Translations under genes and position numbers: made by a program | In this document: piece after piece, positions 6,454-14,096 of the stretch | Numbering within the stretch: the stretch's first letter is position 1 | How the letters are laid out: each line of letters starts with the position of its first letter | Origin: Treponema sp. | GTDB taxonomy: Bacteria > Spirochaetota > Spirochaetia > Treponematales > Breznakiellaceae | DNA length: 19,895 nucleotides | Direction: 5' to 3' | NCBI GenBank assembly: GCA_031268245.1 | Contig: JAIRXN010000005.1 | Location: 1 to 19,895 of the forward strand | The notes under the pieces: model-generated | What the model saw: only the letters and a program-made list of their open reading frames with translations | The model's database searches: none | Told to the model about the DNA's origin: nothing

Positions 6454-7230
6454 TTACGTATTGGACAAGCCAAAAAACCTGTTGGAATTTTCCCACAACT
6501 GGTTGGCCGTTTCTTCTTCATCCATATCGAGCCGTTCCGCAAGGAAACGGGCGGTAATCGGGAGGTATTTGGGCATGTTCCGCTTGCCCCGGTAGTCGGC
6601 AGGCACCATAAAGGGGCTCTCCGACTCAATAAGAATCCGGTCGAGAGGAACCACTTCAATGGTTTCATGGAGATTCCGGGCATTCCGGTAGGTCAAATTC
6701 CCCGCAAAGGAGAAGTAGAGATTCAAATTGAGGGCCCGTTTGGCGTATTCGGCATTTTCCGAATAGCAATGCAGTACTCCGCCCTTGGGAGGCAGCCTGT
6801 CTTTCAGGATCTCCAGTACATCGTGACCGGCATCCCGGTTGTGGATGATCACGGGAAGATCCAGCTTGGTTGCCAGATCCAATTGGGTAATAAAAAGCTC
6901 TATCTGGGAATTTTTGTCCCCGAATTTCCGGTAGTAATCGAGGCCGATCTCCCCCACTGCGACAACTCTGGGCATCTGAACCGCCTGTTCAATATGGCCG
7001 ATCCAGTCCTTACCGGGATTCTGCACCTCCGAGGGGCTTACCCCTACCGCATGGTACACCGTAATGGCGGATCTGAGGTTATCGTAAACCTGGGAAAAAT
7101 CGTGAAGACTATTACAGATGGAAATAATCCGGGAAACCTGAACCTGCCTGGCTTCCTGGACAACAATAAGCTGTTCAATAGGATCATCGACAATAAGCCC
7201 CAAGTGGGCGTGAGTATCAAAATACTGCAT
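6454..7230 (-). CDS. tatD: TatD-family metal-dependent hydrolase (DNase-like)
   Basis: TatD proteins are TIM-barrel amidohydrolase-fold enzymes acting as Mg-dependent exonucleases on DNA, linked to repair or nucleic acid turnover. The 258-residue length is typical. Metal-site motifs are present: DTHAHL (residues 5-10), GEIGLDYY (93-100), IIHNRDA (128-134) and LHCYS (153-157). The usual C-terminal ETDSPY/ETDAPY motif reads ESESPF (202-207), so the metal-site and catalytic Asp is Glu (E204, codon GAG). The downstream substrate-site string PADYRGKRNMP is normal. The start is ATG 7230 with a weak GGA upstream, and a good promoter lies at 7344-7316. dus follows with no gap. Identity is sure; whether the Asp-to-Glu change affects activity is not. 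Confidence 0.9.
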   Translation of the reverse strand: MQYFDTHAHLGLIVDDPIEQLIVVQEARQVQVSRIISICNSLHDFSQVYDNLRSAITVYHAVGVSPSEVQNPGKDWIGHIEQAVQMPRVVAVGEIGLDYYRKFGDKNSQIELFITQLDLATKLDLPVIIHNRDAGHDVLEILKDRLPPKGGVLHCYSENAEYAKRALNLNLYFSFAGNLTYRNARNLHETIEVVPLDRILIESESPFMVPADYRGKRNMPKYLPITARFLAERLDMDEEETANQLWENSNRFFGLSNT

Positions 7231-7259
7231 GATTTAGTCCAAAAAAAAGAAGATGTAAA

Positions 7260-7285
7260 GTTCTTTCCCTTTCTAATGAAAGAAC
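7260..7285. repeat. 8-bp inverted repeat in the tatD leader
   Basis: GTTCTTTC (7260-7267) and GAAAGAAC (7278-7285) are exact reverse complements. In the tatD transcript they form a stem about 30 bases before the start codon, followed 11 bases later by eight T. A smaller alternative hairpin, CTTTC-ATTA-GAAAG, uses part of the same bases. The role is unknown; it is a poor terminator because of the spacing. Confidence 0.4.
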
Positions 7286-7315
7286 ATTTTTATTTTTCCA
7301 AACTGGATGTTAAAA

Positions 7316-7344
7316 ACTATACTATGGTTTTTCATAGCAGTCAA
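7316..7344 (-). promoter_or_regulatory. Promoter of tatD-dus
   Basis: On the minus strand TTGACT (7344-7339) is followed after 17 bases by TATAGT (7321-7316), giving a leader of about 78 bases. The spacer consists almost entirely of a palindrome with arms CTATG and CATAG around six A/C bases, as expected of an operator, although a tatD-dus operon would usually be unregulated. Confidence 0.65.
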
Positions 7345-7384
7345 TGAAATTTTGGAAGTTTTTTGATAAATCATTTTATTTTTC

Positions 7385-7414
7385 TTGCCTTTTTTCAGGT
7401 AATCGTTTTACAAT
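7385..7414 (+). promoter_or_regulatory. Promoter of the sugar-uptake operon
   Basis: TTGCCT (7385-7390), 18 bases, then TACAAT (7409-7414), with a predicted start near 7421. The -10 matches that of the rhamnosidase promoter (TACAATAG). The leader is about 83 bases and carries AGGAGGT at 7492-7498. Confidence 0.5.
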
Positions 7415-7457
7415 AGAAAAAACAGGTCAAAAACTTGAGCTTGTTCCAAAAACTGAA

Positions 7458-7467
7458 GTTCCGGAAC
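7458..7467 (+). promoter_or_regulatory. Candidate operator in the sugar operon leader
   Basis: GTTCCGGAAC is a perfect 10-bp palindrome with a central CG, about 40 bases after the predicted start. That is the shape of LacI-type operators and a common repressor position in sugar operons. It also lies within a looser hairpin (7437-7473, 9 of 11 arm bases paired). No LacI-type gene is in the window. Confidence 0.35.
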
Positions 7468-7503
7468 AGCCTCACTTAAAATATATTCATCAGGAGGTAA
7501 GAT

Positions 7504-8676
7504 ATGATTGAAAGCAGTGCGGAAGTAAAACCGGCAGTCCGCCTCCGTTATGGTATGGTCGGCGGGGGGCCGGGGGCCTTTATCGGCGATGTACACCGCA
7601 AGGCCCTTAACCTGGACGGTATGGCGGAGATAGCCGCAGGCTGTTTTTCCCAGGATCCTCAGAAGACTGTAGCTGTAGGCGCCGCTCTGGGCATTCCTCA
7701 GGAGAGGCTCTATGCCGCATTTGAAGAAATGGCGGAGCAGGAATCCAAACGTGCAGACAAGATCGATTTTTTGGTGATCACTACCCCAAATACATCACAC
7801 TTCCCCATAGCCAGGGCCTTTTTAAGCAGGGGAATTCCCGTCGTATGCGAAAAACCTCTGGCTACGGAGATGAAGGATGCGGAAGAATTGGCCGCACTGG
7901 TCAAGAAAACAGGTCTTCCCTTCATGGTTACCTATAATTACACGGGGAACGTTACCATAAAACACGCCAGGGAGCTGATTCAAAAGGGTGAAATCGGCAA
8001 GGTTACCTTTGTAAACTGTGAATACCCCCAGGAATGGCTCATGGTAGAGGCGGAAAAACAGGGAAGCAAGCAGGCGGTTACCCGTACCGACCCGAAACTG
8101 GCCGGACACGCCAACAGCGTCGGGGATCTGGGCTCCCATATCGAAAGCATGGTGAGTTACCTTACCGGCTTGAAGATCACTTCGGTCTGTGCCCGGCTCG
8201 ACAAGATTCTTCCCGGCCGGGTTCTCGATGACAATGCTACGATCATGCTGGAGTACGACAACGGCGCCAAAGGGATCTACTGGACAAGCCAGATTGCCGC
8301 CGGTTACGATAATGCGTTCCGGGTTCGGGTCTTTGGCGCCAAGGGAGCCATCGACTGGAACGAAGAGGAATCCAACTATCTGGGGCTTTCCTATTATGGC
8401 AAACCCAAGACGATCCTCTCCCGGGGCAGGGATCCCTTCTATCCCCATGCGCAGAGTTACTCGCGGATTCCTTCCGGCCACCCGGAGGGCTACCATGAGA
8501 GCCTTGCGAATCTCTACAAAACCTTTATTAGCGCCCTGGTCAAACTCAAGGAGGGCAAGACTCTCAGTGCGGAAGACCAGGACTGGCCCACCGTGGAGAT
8601 GGGCGTGGATGGAGTCAAATTTATAAGCAAGTGCGTGGAAAGCTCCGAAAAGGGAGCCGTTTGGATCAAATTCTAG
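7504..8676 (+). CDS. Gfo/Idh/MocA-family NAD(P)-dependent oxidoreductase
   Basis: First gene of the operon, with AGGAGGT five bases before the ATG. Enzymes of this family oxidise a hydroxyl of a sugar, polyol or glycoside using NAD(P). The 390-residue protein has a Rossmann domain with GMVGGGPGAFIG (residues 17-28), IDFLVITTPNTSHF, and the hallmark CEKPLA with K117. The second domain carries the catalytic GDLGSH (D208, H212). Its relatives include inositol dehydrogenases and the YcjS/DgpA-type enzymes that make 3-keto-glycosides, often beside a TIM-barrel isomerase as here. The substrate cannot be read from sequence. The next gene starts nine bases after the stop, with its own AGGAGG. Confidence 0.9.
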   Translation: MIESSAEVKPAVRLRYGMVGGGPGAFIGDVHRKALNLDGMAEIAAGCFSQDPQKTVAVGAALGIPQERLYAAFEEMAEQESKRADKIDFLVITTPNTSHFPIARAFLSRGIPVVCEKPLATEMKDAEELAALVKKTGLPFMVTYNYTGNVTIKHARELIQKGEIGKVTFVNCEYPQEWLMVEAEKQGSKQAVTRTDPKLAGHANSVGDLGSHIESMVSYLTGLKITSVCARLDKILPGRVLDDNATIMLEYDNGAKGIYWTSQIAAGYDNAFRVRVFGAKGAIDWNEEESNYLGLSYYGKPKTILSRGRDPFYPHAQSYSRIPSGHPEGYHESLANLYKTFISALVKLKEGKTLSAEDQDWPTVEMGVDGVKFISKCVESSEKGAVWIKF

Positions 8677-8685
8677 GAGGATACT

Positions 8686-9678
8686 ATGTCCAGACCAGTT
8701 ACCATTTTTACAGGACAATGGGCCGATTTGCCCTTTGATGTTATGTGCGGGAAGGTTAAATCCTTCGGTTACGACGGGGTGGAGATCGCATGCTGGGGAG
8801 ATCATCTGGATCTCAAGAAAGCGGCGACAGACCCTGCCTATGTGGAGGATCGTAAGAAGATCCTCGCCAAACACGGCCTCAAATGCTGGGCCATCGGAAC
8901 CCACCTTGTGGGCCAGTGTGTGGGGGATCTCTGGGATCCCCGGCTGGACGGTTTTGCCCCCAGCGGGCTTGCCGGCAAACCGGATGAGATCCGCGCCTGG
9001 GCCGTCGAATACATGAAGTACGCCGCCGCCGCCGCCAAAAACATGGGAGTTTCGGTGGTAACCGGCTTTATGGGGAGTCCAATCTGGAAGTATTGGTATA
9101 GTTTCCCCCAGACCAGCGAGAAGATGATTGATGACGGCTTCAAGGAGATTGTCAGCCTCTGGACTCCGATCTTTGATGAATTTGACAGGCAGGGCATCAA
9201 GTTTGCCCTGGAAGTGCATCCCACGGAGATCGCCTTTGATTACTACACCGCAGAAAGACTCCTTAAGGAATTCAAGTACCGGCCTACCCTGGGTTTCAAC
9301 TTCGATCCCTCCCATCTTATCTGGCAGGGAGTAACTCCCCATATATTCCTCCGGGATTTTGCCAAATACATCTACCATGTCCACATGAAAGATGCGGCAG
9401 TTACCCCGGACGGCAAGGCGGGGATCATCGGCAGCCACATCGCCTTTGGGGACACCAGGCGGGGCTGGAATTTCCGCTCCCTGGGGCACGGGAATGTCAA
9501 CTTTGAAGACATCATCCGGGAACTCAATGTCATGAACTACCAGGGGCCCCTTTCGGTGGAATGGGAAGATTCCGGCATGGAACGGGAATACGGCGCCAAA
9601 GAAGCCTGTGAGTTTGTACGGAAGGTGGATTTCTCCCCCTCTAACGTGGCCTTTGATGGCGCACTGAAATCCGACTAG
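8686..9678 (+). CDS. Sugar isomerase/epimerase, xylose-isomerase-like TIM barrel
   Basis: The 330-residue protein belongs to the AP-endonuclease-2/xylose-isomerase-like TIM barrels, which bind a divalent metal and isomerise, epimerise or dehydrate keto sugars. Expected metal ligands are visible at barrel strand ends: E176 in FALEVHP, D207 and H210 in FNFDPSHLIWQG, H233 in YHVHMKD and E292 in SVEWEDSG. GYDGVEIACWGDH near the start is typical. AGGAGG precedes the ATG. Lying directly after a Gfo/Idh dehydrogenase and before a sugar transporter, it probably acts on the oxidised product, as IolE/IolI-, YcjR- or DgpB-type enzymes do. The exact reaction is unknown. Confidence 0.88.
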   Translation: MSRPVTIFTGQWADLPFDVMCGKVKSFGYDGVEIACWGDHLDLKKAATDPAYVEDRKKILAKHGLKCWAIGTHLVGQCVGDLWDPRLDGFAPSGLAGKPDEIRAWAVEYMKYAAAAAKNMGVSVVTGFMGSPIWKYWYSFPQTSEKMIDDGFKEIVSLWTPIFDEFDRQGIKFALEVHPTEIAFDYYTAERLLKEFKYRPTLGFNFDPSHLIWQGVTPHIFLRDFAKYIYHVHMKDAAVTPDGKAGIIGSHIAFGDTRRGWNFRSLGHGNVNFEDIIRELNVMNYQGPLSVEWEDSGMEREYGAKEACEFVRKVDFSPSNVAFDGALKSD

Positions 9679-9684
9679 GAAAGT

Positions 9685-11205
9685 ATGGCTTCGAACAAGG
9701 GCAGTGATATTATTCTTTCCATCCAGGGCATCACCAAGGAATTTGACGGGGTGAAGGTCCTGGATAATGTCTCCTTCGACATAAGATGCGGGGAGATCAT
9801 GGGCCTTATCGGAGAGAACGGCGCCGGAAAGTCCACCCTCATCAAGATCATTACCGGCATATATTCCCCCAGCGGGGGGAGCCTTGCCCTCAACGGCAAA
9901 GCGGTAACTATCCCCGATTATATCACCGCCAAGAGTCTGGGTATCAGCCTGGTTCCCCAGGAGTTCAATCTTATCAATACCCTGGCGGTCTACGAGAATA
10001 TTTTCCTGGGAAATGAAATCCGCTTAAAGTCCGGGCTTCTGGACAAGCCGAAGATGAGGGAACTGGCCGCCAAACAGCTTGTCGAGCTAAAAATGCCCAT
10101 AGGGGTGAACCAGCTTGTAAGCCGTCTTTCCGTGGCGGAAAAACAGATGGTGGAGATCTCCAAAGCCCTGGTGCTTCATTCAAACATCCTTATTATGGAT
10201 GAACCCAGCACTACACTCACCGGCCACGAAGTGGAAACTCTCTTTACCCTGATGCAGGATCTCAAGGCCCAGGGGGTAACGATGATCTTTGTGTCCCACA
10301 AGCTGGGAGAGATCAAGACCATCTGTGACCGGGTAACGGTGCTCCGGGACGGCAAGCTGATCAGTGTGGACGATGTGAAGAATGTCAACGAAGAAGACAT
10401 AGCCCGCAAGATGATAGGCCGCACGGATTTTCATCAGATTTTTCCCAAAAAGCTCCCCAGAGATTCGGGAACAGAGATTCTGGAAGTGGAGAATCTGAAC
10501 ATCCCCGGCCTGCTCAAGAATATTTCCTTCAGCCTTCGCAGGGGAGAGGTATTGGGTTTTGCGGGCCTTGTAGGTTCGGGCCGTACCGAACTGGCTGAGG
10601 CGGTGATGGGCCTGCGGCAGATTCACGAGGGGAACATAAACATTGCGGGGAAGGGAAAGGTAAACATAAAGAACGCCGCCTCCGCGGCGGAACTGAGCCT
10701 GGGCTACCTTTCGGAAGACAGGCAGGGTAAGGGCATCGTGCAGGGCTTTAACCTTCCCCAGAATATCACGCTGATAAGCCTTAAAAATTATATGAAGGGA
10801 ATCTTCATCAATAAATCCGCCGAGGCGGAGAAGACCGGGAAGTATATCAAGACCTTCAGGATTGCCGCGGCAAGCCAGAAGATGCCCCTGCGCTACCTTT
10901 CCGGCGGCAACCAGCAGAAAGTCTACCTTTCCCGCTGGGTTGACACCAATCCTGCAATCCTTATACTGGATGAACCGACCAGAGGCATTGATGTAAGCGC
11001 CAAGCAGGAGATCTATGAATTTATCCATCAACTGGCCGGGCAGGGTATCTCCTGCATTGTTATTTCTTCCGAGCTGGAAGAGGTGATAGGACTTTGCAGC
11101 AGGGTTTATGTCATGCGGGAAGGCTCTCTGGCAGGCTGTCTTGAGGGAAACAATATAAACGAAGAAGAGATCATGTTTCACGCAACAGGTATAAAGGGGA
11201 ATTAA
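9685..11205 (+). CDS. Sugar ABC transporter ATPase, double-domain (RbsA/MglA type)
   Basis: The 506-residue protein has two fused nucleotide-binding domains, the mark of the ribose/galactose/xylose (CUT2) importers. Domain 1 has Walker A GENGAGKS (43-50), signature LSVAEKQ (148-154) and Walker B ILIMDEP (168-174). Domain 2 has the family's degenerate Walker A GLVGSGRTE (294-302, Arg for Lys), signature LSGGNQQK (405-412) and ILILDEPTRGID (426-437). It energises uptake at the inner face of the membrane together with the next two products. It begins six bases after the isomerase stop, with a short GGAAAG before the ATG, and the permease follows three bases after its own stop. Confidence 0.95.
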   Translation: MASNKGSDIILSIQGITKEFDGVKVLDNVSFDIRCGEIMGLIGENGAGKSTLIKIITGIYSPSGGSLALNGKAVTIPDYITAKSLGISLVPQEFNLINTLAVYENIFLGNEIRLKSGLLDKPKMRELAAKQLVELKMPIGVNQLVSRLSVAEKQMVEISKALVLHSNILIMDEPSTTLTGHEVETLFTLMQDLKAQGVTMIFVSHKLGEIKTICDRVTVLRDGKLISVDDVKNVNEEDIARKMIGRTDFHQIFPKKLPRDSGTEILEVENLNIPGLLKNISFSLRRGEVLGFAGLVGSGRTELAEAVMGLRQIHEGNINIAGKGKVNIKNAASAAELSLGYLSEDRQGKGIVQGFNLPQNITLISLKNYMKGIFINKSAEAEKTGKYIKTFRIAAASQKMPLRYLSGGNQQKVYLSRWVDTNPAILILDEPTRGIDVSAKQEIYEFIHQLAGQGISCIVISSELEEVIGLCSRVYVMREGSLAGCLEGNNINEEEIMFHATGIKGN

Positions 11206-11208
11206 TCC

Positions 11209-12222
11209 ATGAGCGACACGGCAATGAATACAAAGGGATTCGGTATCGCCGGGGGTATACGGTTTTTTTTCAGAAATTTTAAATGGAGCGAACATTCCAC
11301 GGGGCTTGCCTTTATTGTAGTATTTGTACTGGCGGCAATTGTTGGCTGGCCAACCTTTCTCAAACCCGGCAACCTTCTGACTATACTCTGGCAGATTTCC
11401 TATACCGGTGTTATCGCGCTGGGCATGACATTAATCATCATTTCCGGGGGCATCGATCTTTCCGTAGGTTCCATGATGGCTATAGTAGGCGGAGTATCAC
11501 TGTTTCTGCTCAACTGGCTTACGGCCCGTATCTCTCCGACAGCGGCAATACTGATCTGCATCGTTTTTTGCCCTCTCTTTGGAACTGTCTGCGGGGCGTT
11601 TAACGGCTTTCTGGTGACCAAGTGCAAAATAACCCCTTTCATTGCAACCCTGGGAACCATGTCTATCTTCCGTTCCCTGATCCAGCAATTTTCAAAGGCG
11701 GCCAACATTGTTTCTGTCAATAGGGGCTACCAGAATTTTGGGGGAAGTTATCAGTCCGCCATGTTCTATGCGGTGGGGGGCTTTGTTCTTTTTGCCCTTA
11801 TCTTTCATCTTCTGCTGCACAATACCCGGTTGGGCCGTTATATCTGCGCCGTAGGCGCCAATGAACAGGTGGCACGGTATTCGGCGATCAATGTAACGCT
11901 GATAAAGTTTCTGCCCTATGTTATCACCGGTTTTTCCGTCGGGATCTGCGCCCTGCTCTGGTCAAGCAGAATGAATACGATCCAGCCGACCAGCGACGGC
12001 ATGAATTATGAACTCAATGTTATTGCGGCGGTGGTCATAGGCGGCACTTCGATGTCCGGGGGCAAGGGAACGATTATCGGTACTATTATGGGGGCAATTA
12101 TACTGGGAATGATAAACAGCATGCTTGTATTGGGCGGAGTGTCATCATTCCTGCAGCAGGCTGCCCGCGGTTTGGTAATAATTGTAGCTGTATTGCTGCA
12201 ATATAATAACAATAACAAGTAG
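11209..12222 (+). CDS. Sugar ABC transporter permease (RbsC type)
   Basis: The 337-residue protein is strongly hydrophobic, with about eight to ten membrane segments. It carries the conserved permease stretches TLIIISGGIDLSVGSMMAI (near residues 80-98), FNGFLVTKCKITPFIATLGTM and NELNVIAAVVIGGTSMSGGKG in approximate form. It is the channel of a CUT2-type importer and works as a dimer with the double ATPase. AAAGGGGA precedes the ATG. A cytoplasmic N-terminus of about 30 residues precedes the first membrane segment. The substrate class is a monosaccharide or related compound by family; finer identity is not readable. Confidence 0.93.
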   Translation: MSDTAMNTKGFGIAGGIRFFFRNFKWSEHSTGLAFIVVFVLAAIVGWPTFLKPGNLLTILWQISYTGVIALGMTLIIISGGIDLSVGSMMAIVGGVSLFLLNWLTARISPTAAILICIVFCPLFGTVCGAFNGFLVTKCKITPFIATLGTMSIFRSLIQQFSKAANIVSVNRGYQNFGGSYQSAMFYAVGGFVLFALIFHLLLHNTRLGRYICAVGANEQVARYSAINVTLIKFLPYVITGFSVGICALLWSSRMNTIQPTSDGMNYELNVIAAVVIGGTSMSGGKGTIIGTIMGAIILGMINSMLVLGGVSSFLQQAARGLVIIVAVLLQYNNNNK

Positions 12223-12232
12223 GAGGATTCTT

Positions 12233-13225
12233 ATGAAGAAAGTATGTTTACTTCTTCTCTGTGTGCTGATTGCCGTTTCAGCATTTGCGGCAGGCAGGAA
12301 GGATAGTACCGTTAAAATCGGTGTTGCCATTCCCAGTGCGGATCATGGATGGACAAGCGGTATCGGCTGGTGGGCCAACCACAAAGTCGATGAAATCAAC
12401 CAGGCCAGCCCCGGCAAGTTTGAGTTCCGGGTGGTGCTGGCGGCTACTCCTCAGGAACAGGTTGGACAGGTGGAAAGTCTTCTTCAGTGGGGGATCAAGT
12501 ATCTGGTCATTCTGCCCCACGAGGCGGCGCCCCTTACCCCCGTCATGAAACAGGCTCATGATCAGGGAGTCAGAATAATCGCTGTAGATCGCGGTATTGA
12601 ACCCGATAACTTCGGCTGTATCTATATGGCCGGCGATAATGCTCAGATGGGAACTCTTTCCGGGCAGTGGCTTGCCAGTGCCATGAAGGCTGAAGGGCTC
12701 ACAAACTATATCGCCATCGGCGGAATGCCTATCCCCATCGACACCGAGCGGATGAATGGTTTCTTCCCCGAGATGAACAAAGAATCTTCCCTGGTGCCCC
12801 TCCTGGGCAGAGACAGGTATGAATTCTGCGATTTCCAGGCCCAGAAAGCCCTGGCTCTGATGCAGACTTATTTCCAGCAGTATCCCAAGATCGACGCAGT
12901 GTTCTGTCAGGATGATGATGCCCTGCAGGGCGTACTCCAGGCAATTCGGGAATCAGGCCGGACAGATATCAAGATCGCTCTGGGCGGAGCCGGATCAAAA
13001 CCTGTATATCAGATGATCATGAATAATGATCCCCTGGTACGAGCCACCACTCTCTATCATCCTTCAATGATTGCCGACGGCGTTCAATATGCGGTAGATG
13101 TGGCGAACGGTGTCAAGAGCGACAGTTTCCACAACGAGAGCAAGTCTGTGCCGGTAAAGGTGCCTTCCGCCCTTATCGACAAAGCCAATGTGAACCAGTA
13201 CTATCAGCCTGATTCGCCCTTCTAA
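12233..13225 (+). CDS. Periplasmic sugar-binding protein (Peripla_BP_4/RbsB type)
   Basis: The 330-residue protein starts at ATG 12233 behind AGGAGG. MKKVCLLLLCVLIAVSAFA is a signal peptide, probably cleaved after AFA (residue 20); there is no lipobox. KIGVAIPSADHGWTSGIGWW is the usual first strand and ligand-loop region, and IIAVDRGIEPDN, YMAGDNAQMGTLSGQWLA and FCQDDDALQGVLQAI match type I periplasmic sugar-binding proteins. It delivers substrate to the permease. The last gene of the operon, it is followed by a terminator. Having it last, after ATPase and permease, differs from the binding-protein-first order of many such operons. Confidence 0.93.
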   Translation: MKKVCLLLLCVLIAVSAFAAGRKDSTVKIGVAIPSADHGWTSGIGWWANHKVDEINQASPGKFEFRVVLAATPQEQVGQVESLLQWGIKYLVILPHEAAPLTPVMKQAHDQGVRIIAVDRGIEPDNFGCIYMAGDNAQMGTLSGQWLASAMKAEGLTNYIAIGGMPIPIDTERMNGFFPEMNKESSLVPLLGRDRYEFCDFQAQKALALMQTYFQQYPKIDAVFCQDDDALQGVLQAIRESGRTDIKIALGGAGSKPVYQMIMNNDPLVRATTLYHPSMIADGVQYAVDVANGVKSDSFHNESKSVPVKVPSALIDKANVNQYYQPDSPF

Positions 13226-13259
13226 GCGGATCAGCAGTTTGAATTCGTGAGGAAAACCG

Positions 13260-13304
13260 GCTGCAGCGGGTACAGGGATTCTGTGCCCCTGCAGCTGTTT
13301 TTTT
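13260..13304 (+). terminator. Intrinsic terminator of the sugar-uptake operon
   Basis: GCTGCAG (13260-13266) pairs with CTGCAGC (13289-13295), extended inwards by GGG:CCC past one bulged base. The stem is followed by TGTTTTTTT. It lies 35 bases after the binding-protein stop. Confidence 0.85.
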
Positions 13305-13306
13305 GA

Positions 13307-13342
13307 GGCCGTTTTAAAATGCCGGATTTTGAAACGACGGCC
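13307..13342. repeat. Imperfect inverted repeat after the terminator
   Basis: GGCCGTTTTAAAAT (13307-13320) and ATTTTGAAACGACGGCC (13326-13342) are near reverse complements around GCCGG, with one G:U-type mismatch and a two-base bulge. It lies between the operon terminator and the glycosyltransferase genes. It may be a second termination hairpin or an operator; no convincing promoter was found for the genes that follow. Confidence 0.45.
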
Positions 13343-13385
13343 TTGAATTTAAAAGACATGATCGCTTTAAACCCCAGGAGTCCCA

Positions 13386-14096
13386 ATGAAACTGTTAATC
13401 GTTGTTCCCACCTATAATGAAATTGAAAATATAGAATCCTTTATCCCCGCCCTCTTTGCGGTTATCGATGAAAGTACGGGCGTTCTGATTATTGACGATA
13501 ATTCCCCTGACGGTACCGGGGAGGCGGTAGAAAAACTGACGGAAAAATATGCCGGGCGTCTGCAGCTTGTGAAGCGGCCGGAGAAGCAGGGGGTTGCTAC
13601 GGCCTACATTGAAGGCTTCAGGCTTGGTATGAAACAGGGCTGCGATGCCTTTCTGGAGATAGACGCCGACTTTTCCCACAATCCTGAATACATCCCCGAA
13701 CTGGTAGAAAAATTGAAAACCCATGACGTCGCGATTGGTTCCCGGAATATCCGGGGCGGCGGGGTTGAAGGTTGGTCTGCGCTGCGGAACTTTGTTTCCA
13801 AAGGAGGTTCCCTCTATTCCCGGCTGATACTTGGCTGTCCGGTGAAGGATCTTACCGGGGGTTTTAACATGTGGAGTAAAAGCGCCCTTGAGAAAATCGG
13901 CCTTGAGAAGATCATTTCACGGGGATACTCATTCCAGATTGAGATGAAGTACAGGGCCTACAAAGCAGGCTGCAGCATCATCGAAATTCCCATTGTCTTT
14001 GTTGACCGGAAACAGGGGAAGTCAAAGATGTCAAAGAAGATATTCTTTGAAGCCATGTTGAATGTTTTCAGGATCAGGGCTGTAAAAAAAACATGA
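13386..14096 (+). CDS. Polyprenyl-phosphate mannosyl/glucosyltransferase (GT2, DPM1-like)
   Basis: Enzymes of this type move a hexose from GDP-mannose or UDP-glucose to polyprenyl phosphate at the inner membrane face. The 236-residue protein matches the short DPM1 form without C-terminal membrane helices. It has VVPTYNEIENI (residues 6-16), VLIIDDNSPDGT (nucleotide-sugar site), EIDADFSHNPE (the DxD-like metal motif), AIGSRNIRGGGVEGW and a C-terminal FVDRKQGKSKMS acceptor-site motif. AGGAG lies five bases before the ATG. Its stop overlaps the next start by four bases (ATGA), so the two proteins are made together. The product lipid sugar is probably the donor for the membrane transferase next to it. 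Confidence 0.92.
   Translation: MKLLIVVPTYNEIENIESFIPALFAVIDESTGVLIIDDNSPDGTGEAVEKLTEKYAGRLQLVKRPEKQGVATAYIEGFRLGMKQGCDAFLEIDADFSHNPEYIPELVEKLKTHDVAIGSRNIRGGGVEGWSALRNFVSKGGSLYSRLILGCPVKDLTGGFNMWSKSALEKIGLEKIISRGYSFQIEMKYRAYKAGCSIIEIPIVFVDRKQGKSKMSKKIFFEAMLNVFRIRAVKKT

Noticed and set aside
5893..7347. Long plus-strand open frame of 484 codons
   Set aside because: It lies opposite tatD and dus, whose motifs are unmistakable; it has no ribosome binding site or recognisable domain and its open length follows from biased codon use on the other strand.
7822..9489. Minus-strand open frame of 555 codons
   Set aside because: It spans the dehydrogenase and isomerase genes and their junction in antisense, has no domain signature, and both sense genes are clearly real.
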